Below are positions 44,979 to 56,866 of a DNA stretch of 64,000 nucleotides, piece after piece. The position numbers and the translations under genes were made by a program. The notes beneath the pieces were generated by a model. That model saw only the letters and a program-made list of their open reading frames with translations. It was not told the DNA's origin and ran no database searches. Source of the stretch: Xylaria sp. FL1777. Taxonomy: Eukaryota; Ascomycota; Sordariomycetes; Xylariales; Xylariaceae. Numbering within the stretch: position 1 is the first letter of the stretch; each line of letters starts with the position of its first letter. The stretch spans positions 124,001-188,000 of the forward strand of contig MU400526.1 in the NCBI GenBank assembly GCA_022578965.1, read 5' to 3'.

Positions 44979-46840
44979 CACAAATTATGAGTTGGAGAAA
45001 GAAAGGAAGGAAGAACAAGAAAGAAGAAGTCAAGAGGTGTGGATTAGTTCTATACCACTAAGAAATTTGACTGTGTCAGGGAGGAGGGCATGGGTCGCTT
45101 GACGATGGATCAATGGATAGATGGGAGAAAAGCCGCGGTGGTATGGAGGACCTAGGTTGTCATATGTTCTGCCGCACCGGGCTCGGGCTGTGTATACTTG
45201 GAAGTGTACCTATGTACCTACCGTGCACAGTATGGTACAGTGCTCTCTAACTTATGTATGTATGTACTTCAGTACTATAGGTAAGTAGGTATAGTCTTCC
45301 TTGCTACAGCTGTACTAGGGTCTAATACTAAAAAGAAAAAGCAGCAGATTATTTAGATGGTATATCAATAACAACGCGCCAAATTATTAAAGTCCTCTTT
45401 TTCCTGTAGATGACTTGCATATCGGTGTACGGGGTACTGGCTAGTATGTATTACGTACTTACCTAGGCATCTTTCTACTGGTTCCCTTGCACGGCGCAAG
45501 GTATGTGGATGTACAGTGCCACAAGTCGGCAGGTCGGACGCCCACATTATTCCCTTTAGTTCCTTGCGTAGCCGAGTGCCGTCGATGCCGAGGTAAAATC
45601 ACCTCGTCGTGGGCCTTGTACATATAATTGATTAGGTAGATACACAGTACGGCTATCCACCGGCCCTTTAATACTTTTTAGCCGCGCTAGCCCGCCGCAA
45701 CCGCCAAAAAGACCAATATGCCTGCCTACAAGGATTCCCCGACCCCACAGACTTCCGCCCACACGGTCTGCCCAGTCTGTCCGGGGCAACGGGAGAGGCC
45801 AGAAGCTGAGCTGTGCACGACGCTGCTGTCTCAGGTCCAGAAGTCGAAGCCACAGGCCATGTACCCTTGTCCGTTCACATGTCATGCACACAATTGTGCC
45901 TATCCTTCTCCAGTCGTTGTTGCATCATTGCACCCAACCATCGAATCACGCGCAGAGAAAACTTCTAGAAGCCAGAATATATCTTACCTTATCAACCTAA
46001 TGAAGTACTAGTCTCGCAGCCACTTCGGAGTCATGGAAGCGCGTCTTCTCAGCCGCCCCTGATCCTGTCGCGCGGGATCTATGGTACACTATTTACGTTG
46101 CAAACCTGTCGAGCAAGTCTAGCAGCGTCTTGACCATACCACTAGACTCTAGAACAGATCTGAAAAACGAGATCTCCGTCCGAATCTTACCTAATTAGAG
46201 AAAACAACATGCTCTCGTGTGAACTTCAGGAATGCTGTCGTACATGTAGGTTCAGCGCTTAGCGCTTCTGTCGATCATTTTGAGATCTTGGCAGACAGTA
46301 TCTTCTCAACCCAGGCAGATTACGTGAGTCCTGGTCTGGCTAACTTACAGCGAAAGAAGCATAACATGACTATTCTTAGCCACTTTTCCCTTTTTACTTT
46401 CCGATAAATTTACATTTGAAGATGGGTGCAGAAGCTCCTATACAGACGTTTAAAAGAATCCTAATATTTGCTTCGGAGCTGGCTCCGCGAGGATAACTTA
46501 CCTAAGATGTCTTACCCCGTACGGGCATGGGCTCTCGCTATCGTGAAGTCTTATTAGCATGCATTCTTTGCTATGTTGTTTGCGTGCCGTGGTCGGCATT
46601 TGACACCGTCACGACAGTAGTTCCAGGTAAATATAACTATTCAAATACAGCCTTCAACGCCTCGTTTGGTCTCGGTATCTGAATGCGGTTTGTAAAGCTC
46701 TATCGTTCTGCTGTCACAAACCCAGCAACTCCTTGACCGGAAGGTCGTTCTCTCATTTGCCTCTCTTTTAGTCACTCTTTAACCAATTTTCTTCTTCTTT
46801 TCTTTTTTTGTTGTTGTTTATTATATCTTGACTTTTTGCT
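44979..46840. other. Divergent intergenic region with unattached signal-peptide-like frame
   Basis: About 1.9 kb. CCTA/TAGG tracts cluster at 45205-45290. No gene is supported. A signal-peptide-like open frame from ATG 46527 (MGSRYREVLLACILCYVVC) ends at a good donor (46627), but it cannot be joined in frame to the GH16 gene by any acceptor I can see. The ~60 bp before 46841 are pyrimidine-rich. Confidence 0.5.
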
Positions 46841-49443
46841 ATGGCGTATTCTCTGTCAACACACTATGCTGGCCAGGGGCTTCTTGACAGTTTTAGTTTT
46901 TTCACGGGTGAAGATCCAACTAACGGATTCGTCAGGTAGGAGGTTTTAAAAGTAATTTTCCGAATGAGGAGCTGATAGTAGGCCAGTTACCAGAGTAGAG
47001 AAGCAGCATTAGCTAGTAATCTCATCTCTATCGACGAGTTAAACCGAGTTAGGCTCGGGGTTGATTCGGTCAACACATACTCAACTAGTGATAAGGGCAG
47101 GCCGAGTGTTAGACTCACCAGCAATGATCAGTTCACTCATGGCCTATTCATTGCCGACTTTGCCCATATGCCTGGTTCTACTTGTGGAACATGGCCAGCA
47201 TGTAATTCAATGTCTTCTGTCTCTCTACTTCAACTTGAGCTGACTGTTTTTAAGTCTGGGCTTTCAATAACGAGGGTCACTGGCCTGCGGGAGGAGAGAT
47301 CGATATAATTGAAGGTGCTAACACAGCACAAAAGAACTTATATTCTGCGCATACGTGAGTTCTCCACGGGCAAGTCAATATCCGATGAACCTGATTTCTA
47401 AGTTAAAACAGCACAACTGGATGTCAGGCACCGAGCACAGGCTTCACTGGACTTCAAGGCTCGACTGACTGTTCAATAAATGTAAGTGTTGCTCATCATC
47501 CTCTATGGGATATTAACATTGATATAAGTCTCACAGCCCGACAACGTTGGCTGCAACTACGTAGCACCTAGAGCAGGTAGCGCCACGTACGGCGACTCTT
47601 TCAACATCATAGGAGGTGGTGTATACGCAATGGAATGGGACTCACAAGACATAAAAATATGGCATTTCCCTCGCATAGCCATTCCATACGACATCAGTCA
47701 CGCACCTATCATCACACCGGATCCAGCTAGGGTATGTAGTTCTCAGGGTTCTCCCCTTTCGACTAGCTCCTTCTTAGGCCAGAATCATTGTTTTGGAAAC
47801 TTGTTAAACCTCTGAATACTCAAACATCACGCTGAGGATCATAATAACTGACTCGAAATGTTCCAGTGGGGTCCACCTCAGGCTCGTTTCGGGGGGTCAA
47901 ACTGTAAAGCTGATTCATATTTTTACAATATGAGTCTCGTAATCAATACCGTGAGCAGAGTTTGATGTTATCACCGGTATTGAACAGCTCACTAAAAGGA
48001 GATGAACAGAACTTTTGCGGCGCATACGCCGGGAACGTTTGGGGAGTCACCGACAAATGCAACAAACTTGCACCAACCTGTCAGGAATACGTGGCTAGGA
48101 ATCCAAGTAGTTTTCGCAATTCATTCTGGCAAATAAACTACATCGACGTATACAAAAGACCGGGACCGGTCAACACCCCCTTGCCATCTCCTTTACCAAA
48201 CAGCACTACTATATCAAACCCTCCATTCTCTACACCCACGAGCTCTCCGGCCCTCAGTAATACCACCGTAACACCGACCAAAACCAGAACCATCACGGTA
48301 TCGGTATCAACTGTCACGCAGTCCATCTCAACCGCCCAGCCAACGCAAACAGGCGGCGGATTAGCTAATCCCGCAACAATTAACGGCTGGACACTCCTCG
48401 GCTGCTTCGGGTCCCTAGCAGACTACAAGTCGTTCTCCCAGGTAGCCTCCTTCGCAACAATGGACAACGAAGCCTGCGTATCCAGCTGCACAGGCCGCAA
48501 ATATGCCGGCGTCTCTGGCGAGTTGCGTACTCCCCTCCTCCCCATCATCTCCACTAAACGAGTCAAAAACACCAACTAACACATTCTCAGAACCTGCTAT
48601 TGCGCCGACATTCTCGGCGACGCCACAGTCGTCGCGAACGAGAAGTGCGCCGTCCCGTGCCCAGGCAACCCACACGAGCTCTGCGGCGGCGTGCTCTCAG
48701 CAACAGACGACGCCCCCCCGCCCCCCTTCGCGAGCCTGGGCTTCCCACGGCTTCCCAACATCACGACGCTCTCCAAGGCCAGGTTAATAGGTGTCTCGGA
48801 CCCGGACCCGGACCCGCCCCATCGGCGCGCCGCCGCGCCTCCATCCGCCGCCGTCCTCCTCACCGTCTACGGCAACGTCGACGACGACGTCCCGCCGCCG
48901 GCGCCGGGAATGGGCGGCCGCAGCGGCAGCGCAGACGCCGAGGAAACGGCGGAGATAGTCGTCGTCGCTACTACGACGACAACGGTGACGTACACCACCG
49001 TCTGCCCCACCGACGCCGCGAGGCTCATCACGCTGGAATACTGCGCTACGGTGACGCGGAAGGTGTGCGGGGGAGGGTGCGGTGTCGTGACGTCTGCGAC
49101 ATCGGCAGCGGCGGTGGTGCCCATGACGACGTTCGCGCAGACGTGCGAGGCGTGCGGGCCGCGCGGCGCGGACACAGTGACGCTCACGGTGCCCCTGGCC
49201 GTCGCGACGGGTGACGCCCGCGTCGTGGCTGTCGCCGTGCAGACCGTTGTCCCGGTGCTAGCGCACAACGCGTCGAACGCCAGCCTGCCCGGCGGCGGCC
49301 CGGGGGTATCCGTTCCCCCGGCCGCGGGATCCGTCGTGCCCGTCGTGGGCGCGGGCACGTCGACGTGGGCGGGGTTCATGACGACGCTTGGGTACGGGGT
49401 TGGTCTTTGGTTCGTCGTTTTCGGGATTGGGGTTGTGCTGTGA
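46841..49443 (+). CDS. GH16-family glucanase-like protein with WSC domain and C-terminal hydrophobic anchor
   Basis: A predicted wall-active beta-glucanase or transglycosidase attached to the cell surface. Exons 46841-46935, 46987-47201, 47255-47354, 47412-47481, 47537-47731, 47867-47950, 48010-48521 and 48591-49443 give 707 residues. The fungal GH16 pattern is clear: LLDSFSFFTGEDPTNGFV, FIADFAHMPGSTCGTWPA, the catalytic GGEIDIIEGAN (ExDxxE) and NFCGAYAGNVWG. A Ser/Thr/Pro linker leads to a WSC domain (WTLLGCFGSLADYKSFS, CVSSCTGRKYAGVSGETCYC, ELCGG). A GC-rich low-complexity region and a C-terminal hydrophobic segment (TTLGYGVGLWFVVFGIGVVL) follow, compatible with a membrane or GPI-type anchor. 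The odd point is the start: ATG 46841 gives no signal peptide and a TGA lies in frame 10 bp upstream, so the 5' end may be incomplete or mutated. Confidence 0.87.
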
Positions 49444-50030
49444 TTTATTAGGGTAGATACTAAGTACTTATGTAGGTAGTTATGGCGCAATTCAATAACA
49501 TTAGTTATATTCCATCAGACTGGGTGAAAAGAGACGAAGGTGGTGAGAAAATGATTTGTTTATGTTGATGTAATTGACGAACGTTCATAACTGGTACCTT
49601 AGGCACCTACCACCAGTGCAAATTCGATGACCGTTGCCACACAGAACTTTCACAACCATATCTTCTTTAAAATAAGCGTGAACCATGGGTTTTATTCAAG
49701 TTACAGATTCATCAATTACACAACTCCATCCTCCGGTCCTTTTCCATGCGTTGATTAGTTAAACTCATAATGGTAAACAGCAGCTCATTAATCGCCACAC
49801 CCCGGCCGGACCAAACGTGGCTTGTATTGATGCCGAATCTCATTGCTTTTGTGGTTTAGCCGTTGATATACGTTTTGGTCAATTTGTATAGTGTTATTCG
49901 CTCTGCTGCCGAACATAGAGCTTGTGAAAATATAAACAATGATTAGAGGAGGTAATGATTGGCTTCGCGGACTTTACATCTGCTCCGGAGTGCTGACGAC
50001 AGCCATAGAAGGTCCCCCCCGCCTCCCTGT
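49444..50030. other. Convergent 3' intergenic region
   Basis: Just under 0.6 kb between the GH16-WSC and anoctamin stops. No coding signal is seen. Confidence 0.55.
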
Positions 50031-52163
50031 TTAGAGGGGCAAGCGTATCTTCTCACTAGTCTCAGGGGTAGGAGGGGCTGTCGTCTTCATGGCATCGGGC
50101 CCGAGTGTCTCTTCCAGAAGCTGCTTCCGAGTGGAGTACCTCATAACCCTCTCCTTCTGGAGGCCAGGGCTATCTATTTGCCCTAGAGTATATCTGACGA
50201 CAGACTGCGTCCCCAGGTATAGATATTCCGCGAAGAGTATCGTTAGTAATAGACCCACGACGTTCACGTTTGACGGGTCGCCACTTGGGCCCTCGCTTTC
50301 ACCACTGAAAAGGAACACGATGGCCGAGCTAACGAGACTTCCTGTCCAAGACAAGAAACCTAGGGCGTTCAGCCAAGGACCGATTGAATCAGACCTCCAG
50401 GGAATCGGACGTTGACTGGTCATGGCAATCTTTATCGCATCAGATCGGAGCTCAATCCAGTTGTTGACCAAGAATGCTAAGGGTGTTAGTGGCCAGACAG
50501 ACGAGAAGAGAGATAAGCAGCCGAACTGAACTATCATTTCGCGATAGTCGACTGCGACGTCGTAGATTTGGAGCTTTGCTTCCTCTCGAACCCTCTGTAG
50601 GAATTCATGCTCTTCTGGCGCATCTTGACTCAATTTAGTATTCTGGCTTGCGCGCTTTGCCTGAACCTTCCCTAGTACAACTCGCTTTAGGTAAGGAATC
50701 ACAAGTTCCAGGGCGGCATTGACAACCTGTGCTGTAACAGCGAAGTAAACTATTTGACTTTTCAGTCGATTAGGGTTGATGCGGAACTCCTGGGTGGCCA
50801 TCGACTCCTCATTAGAGAAATTCGCCGCAGTTGCAAAAATTTGCAGATACGGTATAATCAAATTCCCAAATGGCATATAGACAAAGGCGGATAGGAATAA
50901 AGGCGTGTAGGACGTAATGAAGTTGATGACGAAGATCTTCGTAATGAGGGCAGCTTTGTGGGCTATAGCAGGTTCTTAGTAAAACGTCTCCAAACTAGCT
51001 CAGGTTCCATACCATCATTTGTTTGATAATTCTCACTCTCTGTTAGTGTTTCCGCAAATTTCGTCAGAATGGCAGTCAAGACTGGAAGTATACTGCTCAG
51101 GATGACAGTAGGGGCGAAAGTCTGTAATCTTGTCAGCTCGAATTCGCCTTGGAGTGCACAGATCACGTACCAGATAAGACTTGAACGGTCCGTCGTATAC
51201 TTGGGTGAGGAATATCTCGACGCCAAAACAGAATATGTACAGTGCCCCCAGCGCGAGAACACAAGCGATTGCGAATGGAACCCCAAGAAATTGTGTCCTT
51301 AATCTCTTCGTAGGTGGGTAGTACTTGACCGGTTCACCGGTCACAGGATCAGGAGCCTCATAATCCCACTGAAATTGGGTTCGGGGATGCTGAATGCGCG
51401 AGACATTACGGACTCCCCACTGCACTGCCAGATCAACCTCCTTCTTCTTCCACCATTCGAAGAAAACGACAGACCAGAGAGAGATTGAAATAGAATAAAG
51501 CCATGAATACCGTCCAAGGACGAGCCAGACACCGAATCCAAAAGCTGCAGGGAATAGTTGAAAGGCAAAATATGATTGCATGAAGGCAAAGTAGAAGGCA
51601 ACGCTCTCGCCAAACTTGTCCCGAATACGATCAAGGTCTCCGTCATTCAAGACGTATTTCGTGCTCCATTCTTTGATCCACGATCTGTTAAAGGAATCAT
51701 CGTGAAGAGGAAAAACTGAAATGACATCCTTCCAACGCCCTGCTTTGGGTGTAATGCCGGCCCCGCCGTCGTTCTTAGGCTTTGTGATGAGCAGGTACAC
51801 CAAGCGAAGTCGTTCGGCCTCGGTGATAGGCTCATTTTCGAAGGCCTTGATGATGTCTTTCTCTGGTGCGGAAGCTCGCACGCTGAAGAGCCAGTCTTGG
51901 ACCCGTTCTCGGTATATTTGGGAGGCAAGGTAATCGTTTGATCCCACCTTGACGAACACCAGCACCGAAGAATCGTCGCCGTGCCGCACTTCCGAAGTAA
52001 GACCAACCCTCGTGAGAGCTTCAATCAGCTGGGTGAATCCAGCTTCAGCTTCGGCCCTGTCGGAAGGTACACGATAGTGGATCACATAGTCGACGCTCAA
52101 ATTTGTCTTGAGCCCTGCGGAATCAGCGCCGTCAGACGCGAGAGGCGTCTTCTGCGAGTTCAT
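50031..52163 (-). CDS. IST2: Anoctamin/TMEM16-family membrane protein (Ist2-like)
   Basis: Member of the TMEM16 family: Ca-activated lipid scramblases or channels in animals and filamentous fungi, and ER-plasma membrane tethers in yeast (Ist2). Exons 52163-51171, 51121-51013 and 50962-50031 give 677 residues. The cytosolic N-terminal ~180 residues (VDYVIHYRVP) include a ferredoxin-like domain. Hydrophobic segments follow: VAFYFAFMQSYFAFQLFPAA, WLYSISISLWSVVFFEWW, FAIACVLALGALYIFCFGVEIF, TFAPTVILSSILPVLTAIL, IFVINFITSYTPLFLSAFVY, then more through LFSSVWPLTPLAFLVNNWIE and VGLLLTILFAEYLYLG. Conserved EFLQRVREEA precedes the Ca-site helices. It lacks the long basic tether tail of yeast Ist2, so it is closer to the short filamentous-fungal scramblases. 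Confidence 0.93.
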
Positions 52164-53012
52164 TGTTTAGGATGGGGATAGGATAGTAAACAAGTCGCTT
52201 CGATGCCAATAAGAGATGTAGGACTGAGTGTACTGTATATTCCTCAGCCCGGAGAGTTGTATTAGGTTCGTGGTCGATCAGTTACTGTATTTATACTTTC
52301 ATAGGTGGATAATCGATTCAGCTCGACGTTAACTGCTGTCGACAAAGATGCAATGAGGCAGACGAGGGGTAGCGAGAAAGAAGGGAACAAAGCAATTAGA
52401 TAGGTACCTAGCTAATATATTAATTAGTACATGAAGAATAGGTGGTCTACTGCTGTATGGATACGATTATGTCGCACAATGCAGAAATTCAGGTTGTCAG
52501 TGAAACCGCCAACGGCAGCGAACAACGTCATATAGCTGTAGGGCAGCTTTTAGTGTGTAGACAGCTGCCACAGGGCTTGGCTGGCGCGTTAGGCCCTGCA
52601 GATCTGGGAAGCGTGGAATCTTACTCGCCAAGCGACTCTGGCTTTGCCTTCTTCGGTTGGCGTCTGGGCTAGGGTTAGTGACGCCTTGCCGTACCAGGCT
52701 TGAGTGTAGTGTGGGTACGTAGGGTATACCTCGCAGCCTACTCATAGATCATGATACCGCCATACCTAGCATTAGGTACTGCGTAGGTATACGCGGTATG
52801 AGTAGGGTAGCGTATTGTAGCACGGCGACGTGAACCACGTGTAACTATCACCAAGACCCCCTCTGGACGTTCTGTTTTAATTCGCGTCTGGGCTTTACTT
52901 TTCTCATAATCAATCCATGTAATCAACACTCGCGTGTTGATTCCGATTTTGTTTCGCGACCCGAGACAAGAGGGGATCCCATCCCCTATACGTCATTAGA
53001 GCACTTACAGCC
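52164..53012. other. Divergent intergenic region
   Basis: About 0.85 kb of shared promoter between the anoctamin (-) and metallophosphoesterase (+) genes. A TAGG-rich segment lies at 52400-52415 and a palindromic ggtatacgcggtat patch near 52785. No gene is seen. Confidence 0.55.
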
Positions 53013-54108
53013 ATGGGGCTATTGGTCAATCTTGGCCTGCGTCGGCGTCTCGTATGGGAGCCCCGAACAGTGCTCGACTGGTTCCTAGAATCTCCTCTAC
53101 AAGGCCTCATCTACTTTCTGTATCCCATCACCCTGTGGCTGCGGGGGAATCCCGTGAAGCCGCCGAAGAACAGGGTACCTATTAAGATCGTCTTTCTCTC
53201 GGACACGCATGACTCCATCGTCCAGAATGTGCCGGACGGCGACCTGCTCATTCACTGCGGCGACATGACAAACGATGGCACGGCGACGTCCATCCAGAAG
53301 CAGATCGACTGGCTTGACTCTCTGCCTCACGAGCACAAGATACTCGTGTGCGGCAACCATGACAGCTGGTTCGACTTGAACTCGCGCACCGAGGAGGACA
53401 CGCTTGGACACCACTCAGTAGACCTGAAGACGCTCCACTATCTTGAACGAAAGTCTATCACTCTTTCTTTCAAGGGTGGCCGCAAACTCAACATCTACGG
53501 CGCTCCCGACATACCCCAATGTGGAGGCTCCGAGATGGCGTCAGTCATTTCAAGTCGAGTTCACTGAGATGAGAGAGAGAACGCTGATCAAGATTTAGCT
53601 TTCAATACACGATTGATCAACATCCCTGGAAGGGGACCATACCATTAGACACAGATATACTAGTTACTCACAGCCCTCCCGTACGACAAGTCACTACTGG
53701 TGCTATGTATATGAGCTTTCAGCTAATCACACCTTCTAGATGCTTCACCGAGACCTCTCTCTCGGCTGCCCCGGTTTACTAGCAGAGATATGGAGAAAGA
53801 AGCCGAAGGTCCACGTCTTCGGTCATGTTCACTGGGGTCGTGGGACTGAGAGTGTCTACTGGGACGACTGCCAGAAGGCATACGAGAATCTGATGCTTCG
53901 GAGGAAGCGAGGGCTAATCTATGACATGATCCCCAACTCCGGATGGATAGACGCGTTGAAGGTGCTATATTACGGCGCCAAGGGCATTCTCTGGCACTGG
54001 TTCTGGCTCGGCGGCGCAAGCAGTGGTAGTCTCCTGATCAATGCTGCCATGCAAGCTGGAACCTCGGGCAAGTTGACGAGCAAACCTCCTATCACAATCG
54101 AGATGTAA
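53013..54108 (+). CDS. Calcineurin-like metallophosphoesterase (MPPED/UPF0046-type)
   Basis: A two-metal phosphoesterase of unknown substrate. Exons 53013-53539, 53599-53680 and 53740-54108 give 325 residues. Metal-binding motifs occur in order: FLSDTHD (D64, H66), HCGDMTND (D84), VCGNHDSW, DILVTHSPP and VFGHVHWGRG. This pattern, with GHVHWGRG and a W between the histidine motif and the end, matches fungal relatives of vertebrate MPPED1/2. The first ~55 residues hold an amphipathic/hydrophobic stretch (LQGLIYFLYPITLWLRG), perhaps for membrane association. The small second exon is needed to supply the DILVTHSPP block. The C-terminal part (ILWHWFWLGGASSGSLLINAAM) is hydrophobic. Confidence 0.93.
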
Positions 54109-54987
54109 AGAAATCCTGGGAAGGAAGGGGCGGGAGGTGGGAGGGTACATCTGATATGTAGCATATGGCCATCTAAAAAGATACCTAGGTACTTACCTTC
54201 CTACGCACACTCAAGTACCAAGCATATAATTTATAACAAGTGCGCAGGTCAGTACCAGACGTTCCCCTCCGCCTTTGTGGTCGAGTGGTAAAGTAGTCGG
54301 CAGGAATAATACTTGTGTCCGAGGCACCCCTAGAGGCATCAAGCATTTTCCGGTCTAGGGATGTTGAGTCCGCCTTAAGCCCTAGATTCTTTTTTGCCTC
54401 CTTGGAAGAGGCATGTTCGAGCCCAGACAGTGTCACTGTAAAGTCGTTTCCCACCCCCTTTTTTGGTCATTTGATACCGCTGCAGATCGAACCCCCCCCA
54501 ATCTCAGGGTCATGATATTAAACGAGGACGTATAGAGAAAATTAAAGTTGATATTAGCTATCAAGCTCTGTCATCACTCCTCAGATGCAAGGGACTTGCA
54601 CTTTCCATCTATAATGAGCTGATCTCTAGACCCCTGCAGGGCTCCCTGACAGCTATTTCGTTTCTTTATTTTCCACGAGAGCAAGGACGAAGGTAGTGTA
54701 ACAAGAAAACAGTTAATTGAATACAGAGGTATAAACAATGCATAAGCAAGAGCTTCTAACTATTCAAAAAATATAAAGAGAACATCTGTCCTCAACCCAA
54801 GGCATGACTGATAAGCACAAATGCCAGGTAAACAAGAACCTCATCTTGAAAAAAATCTCCAACCATCTTTTTGAGGGGGTTTCAAAGCAAATCAAGACTT
54901 TTGTCCCTCAACCATTCGTCCAAATCCTCTCTCCCTTCTCCACTTCCTTATTCCCATGCTAAGCACTACCCAAATGAAAAAGCGCAT
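54109..54987. other. Convergent 3' intergenic region with a Pol III-like unit
   Basis: About 0.88 kb between the phosphoesterase and DUF4360 stops. The only structured segment is 54270-54464 (entered separately). The rest is AT-rich. Confidence 0.5.
54270..54464 (+). ncRNA. Possible RNA polymerase III-transcribed unit (tRNA-like boxes, hairpins, T6 terminator)
   Basis: tggtcgagtgg at 54278-54288 fits an A box of tRNA-Ser/Leu type. tgttcgagccc at 54414-54424 is close to a B box. Six T residues at 54459-54464 would stop Pol III. Between them are two perfect hairpins: tctaggg/ccctaga (54354-54360 with 54380-54386) and gcctc/gaggc around a 7-nt loop (54396-54412). The 136-nt box spacing is too long for an ordinary tRNA and I cannot fold a cloverleaf. 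It may be a decayed tRNA-derived element or chance. Confidence 0.25.
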
Positions 54988-55702
54988 TTAGCATTGCCTC
55001 CAGACGTAGTCCCAGCTCTCAGCGGCTGCCACGTTGGCATTCTTGCCGAAGTACCCGTACTGGTTACCGGGGGCATCGAGGGCAACGCGGAAGTTGACGT
55101 TGAGAATCCCGAGGAAGCCGTCGGTCTTGGCACAGGGGGACCAAGCCACGGCGCCAGCATTGGCGGACTTGGTAATGTCCTGGTCGAGGCGAGACGAGCC
55201 TGTGTTAGAGATGGTGCCGGAGATGGTATTCTAAAATCCGCGCATTCTTGTCAGTCGTTCATTCACTTACATATTACACGTAGGAGGGATATATACGCAC
55301 CGTTGCAGCAGCATTCTCACTCCAGTAGCTCGTCAGGTACCACGTGATGCTCGCGCTCGGATCGAGAACAAGGTGTCCCTTGATGGTGGCACTTTGGATC
55401 CCAACTTGCCAGCCAGCCGAGCAGCCTGTTGTTTGCATGTGGACCTGGCAGTTGGTGTTTGAGGTATCGATGCCGGGCAGGCTCGCCTGAAAACCGTTCA
55501 GCCGGAAGCCGATGTCGTCGAATCCGGCTCCCGTGACATCAACGGCCGGTGATGACGATGGGCATCCAGATCCGCTGTAGGAGACGGATGTGATGTGTGG
55601 TTGCGCAGCAGGTTCCCGTGCGAATATGGGTATTGAAGCGGCCGTCGCGGTGGATATTAAGGGAGCGAGGAAGGAGAGTGAGGAGAAGCTTGGTAGATAC
55701 AT
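54988..55702 (-). CDS. Secreted DUF4360-family protein
   Basis: A small secreted protein of a fungal family (DUF4360) without a known activity. Exons 55702-55301 and 55230-54988 give 214 residues. Residues 1-22 form a signal peptide (MYLPSFSSLSFLAPLISTATAA). The mature part has ISYSGSGCP-like spacing (VSYSGSGCPSSSPAVDV), the GFDDIGFRLNGFQASLPG block, NCQVHMQTTGCSAGWQVGI, then ITWYLTSYWSENAAAT. Exon 2 continues NTISGTISNTGSSRLDQDI and ends in WDYVWRQC. Cysteines (C in SGC, NCQ, TTGC, WSPC, RQC) could form disulfides. The stop lies at 54988-54990. The intron (55300-55231) has a gtgcgt donor. A role in host or wall interaction is possible but is only inference. Confidence 0.92.
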
Positions 55703-56866
55703 TTTGACGAAGATATGATTCTCTTTAGTAGTTGTCCCTCCGTAGATTATGTTTTGAGTGGTGCTCAGTGAAGAGAAGTAGGGAATATGACTTGATGGCT
55801 CTTGTGCTAGTTCTGAGGAGTTGTGTGTCTGTCTTACTGTCTTCCAACAGCTACATCGTCAAGAGGCGCATCTTGTCTTTATAGACGATCCTAAGTTGTT
55901 AACAATGCGTACGGTTCTCTCGTACGGCCTTTGTAACTTGTCCTGATGCAGAAGGGGCCTACGGAGGCAACACTGCGGCCACCATCATGTCACATCCAGT
56001 CATTGCACGGCAGAGAGTTAAGATCCAGTCTAGCCCCAGACCCCTGGTAATTCCTTCCCCTGTTGCATTTCACAATGTGGTCTTTGGGCCAGTCTCTGCA
56101 GGCCAGAAAACGGAATCTCGAATGTGTAAAATGAAGAATCCGTTGTTTTCACTAACAATGGCTGTCGGGATTGCGAGCTAGATGCAAAGGCTAATATGGA
56201 TAAAGTGTTAACCACCCTGTCACTAGTCCCCGGAAAAACCAGAATCTCCAAGATTTCAAGGTCCGGACCTAGGAACCTAGATCAAAAATAGCAAGCGAAA
56301 GCTTCTAGTCTTCGCTTTCCTAGATAGACGAACCGGTTAATGCACTCTGGGTCCGCCCCTGTGCTAGGATACACGTAAGTCTGGACTGAAGAACGCAGTC
56401 CAGACGTCAGCCATAAAGACAAAATGTGGCGCTCTTATGGTCCCTGCGTTTGAACTAGGATCGGTCTGATCATAATAGATATGTTCGGGTAGTTGTGGTC
56501 GTTCGAGGCAATTGTCAATCAGTTTCCAGAACATGATGCAAGGGGATTTAGCGCATTCATCGATCGCTCTGGATCATGCATTGAGCGCTATTTCGAGAAT
56601 AGCATTTTCTAGTCCGCAATTTCCTATTGTGAAATAGTTGAGTGCCAGCCTTCCAGGCCAACTGCAATGTGATTGTAGCCGCGTCAAATCTTCGTAGCCT
56701 TATTTGGGGTTGCTAATCTGAGTGAGTGTCAGTCAGCCTCTAGATAGTAACGGGTACTACCATTCTGCGCCAGTTGTTTTGGTCGTTAGAAGACATTTCA
56801 GTAGACCAGCCTAGTCACATAGCATCATCTAGGTTGATACCTGGCAGGCAAAACTCCTCAAAACTC
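55703..56866. other. Intergenic
   Basis: About 1.16 kb between two - strand genes, covering the DUF4360 promoter and the PEX12 3' flank. No coding signal is seen. Confidence 0.55.

Noticed and set aside
45718..46011. 97-codon ATG frame
   Set aside because: No domain, and it overlaps minus-strand frames of similar length.
48600..49490. Frames of 204 and 207 codons overlapping the GH16-WSC 3' exon
   Set aside because: GC-rich shadows; the WSC cysteines and C-terminal hydrophobic anchor lie in the called frame.
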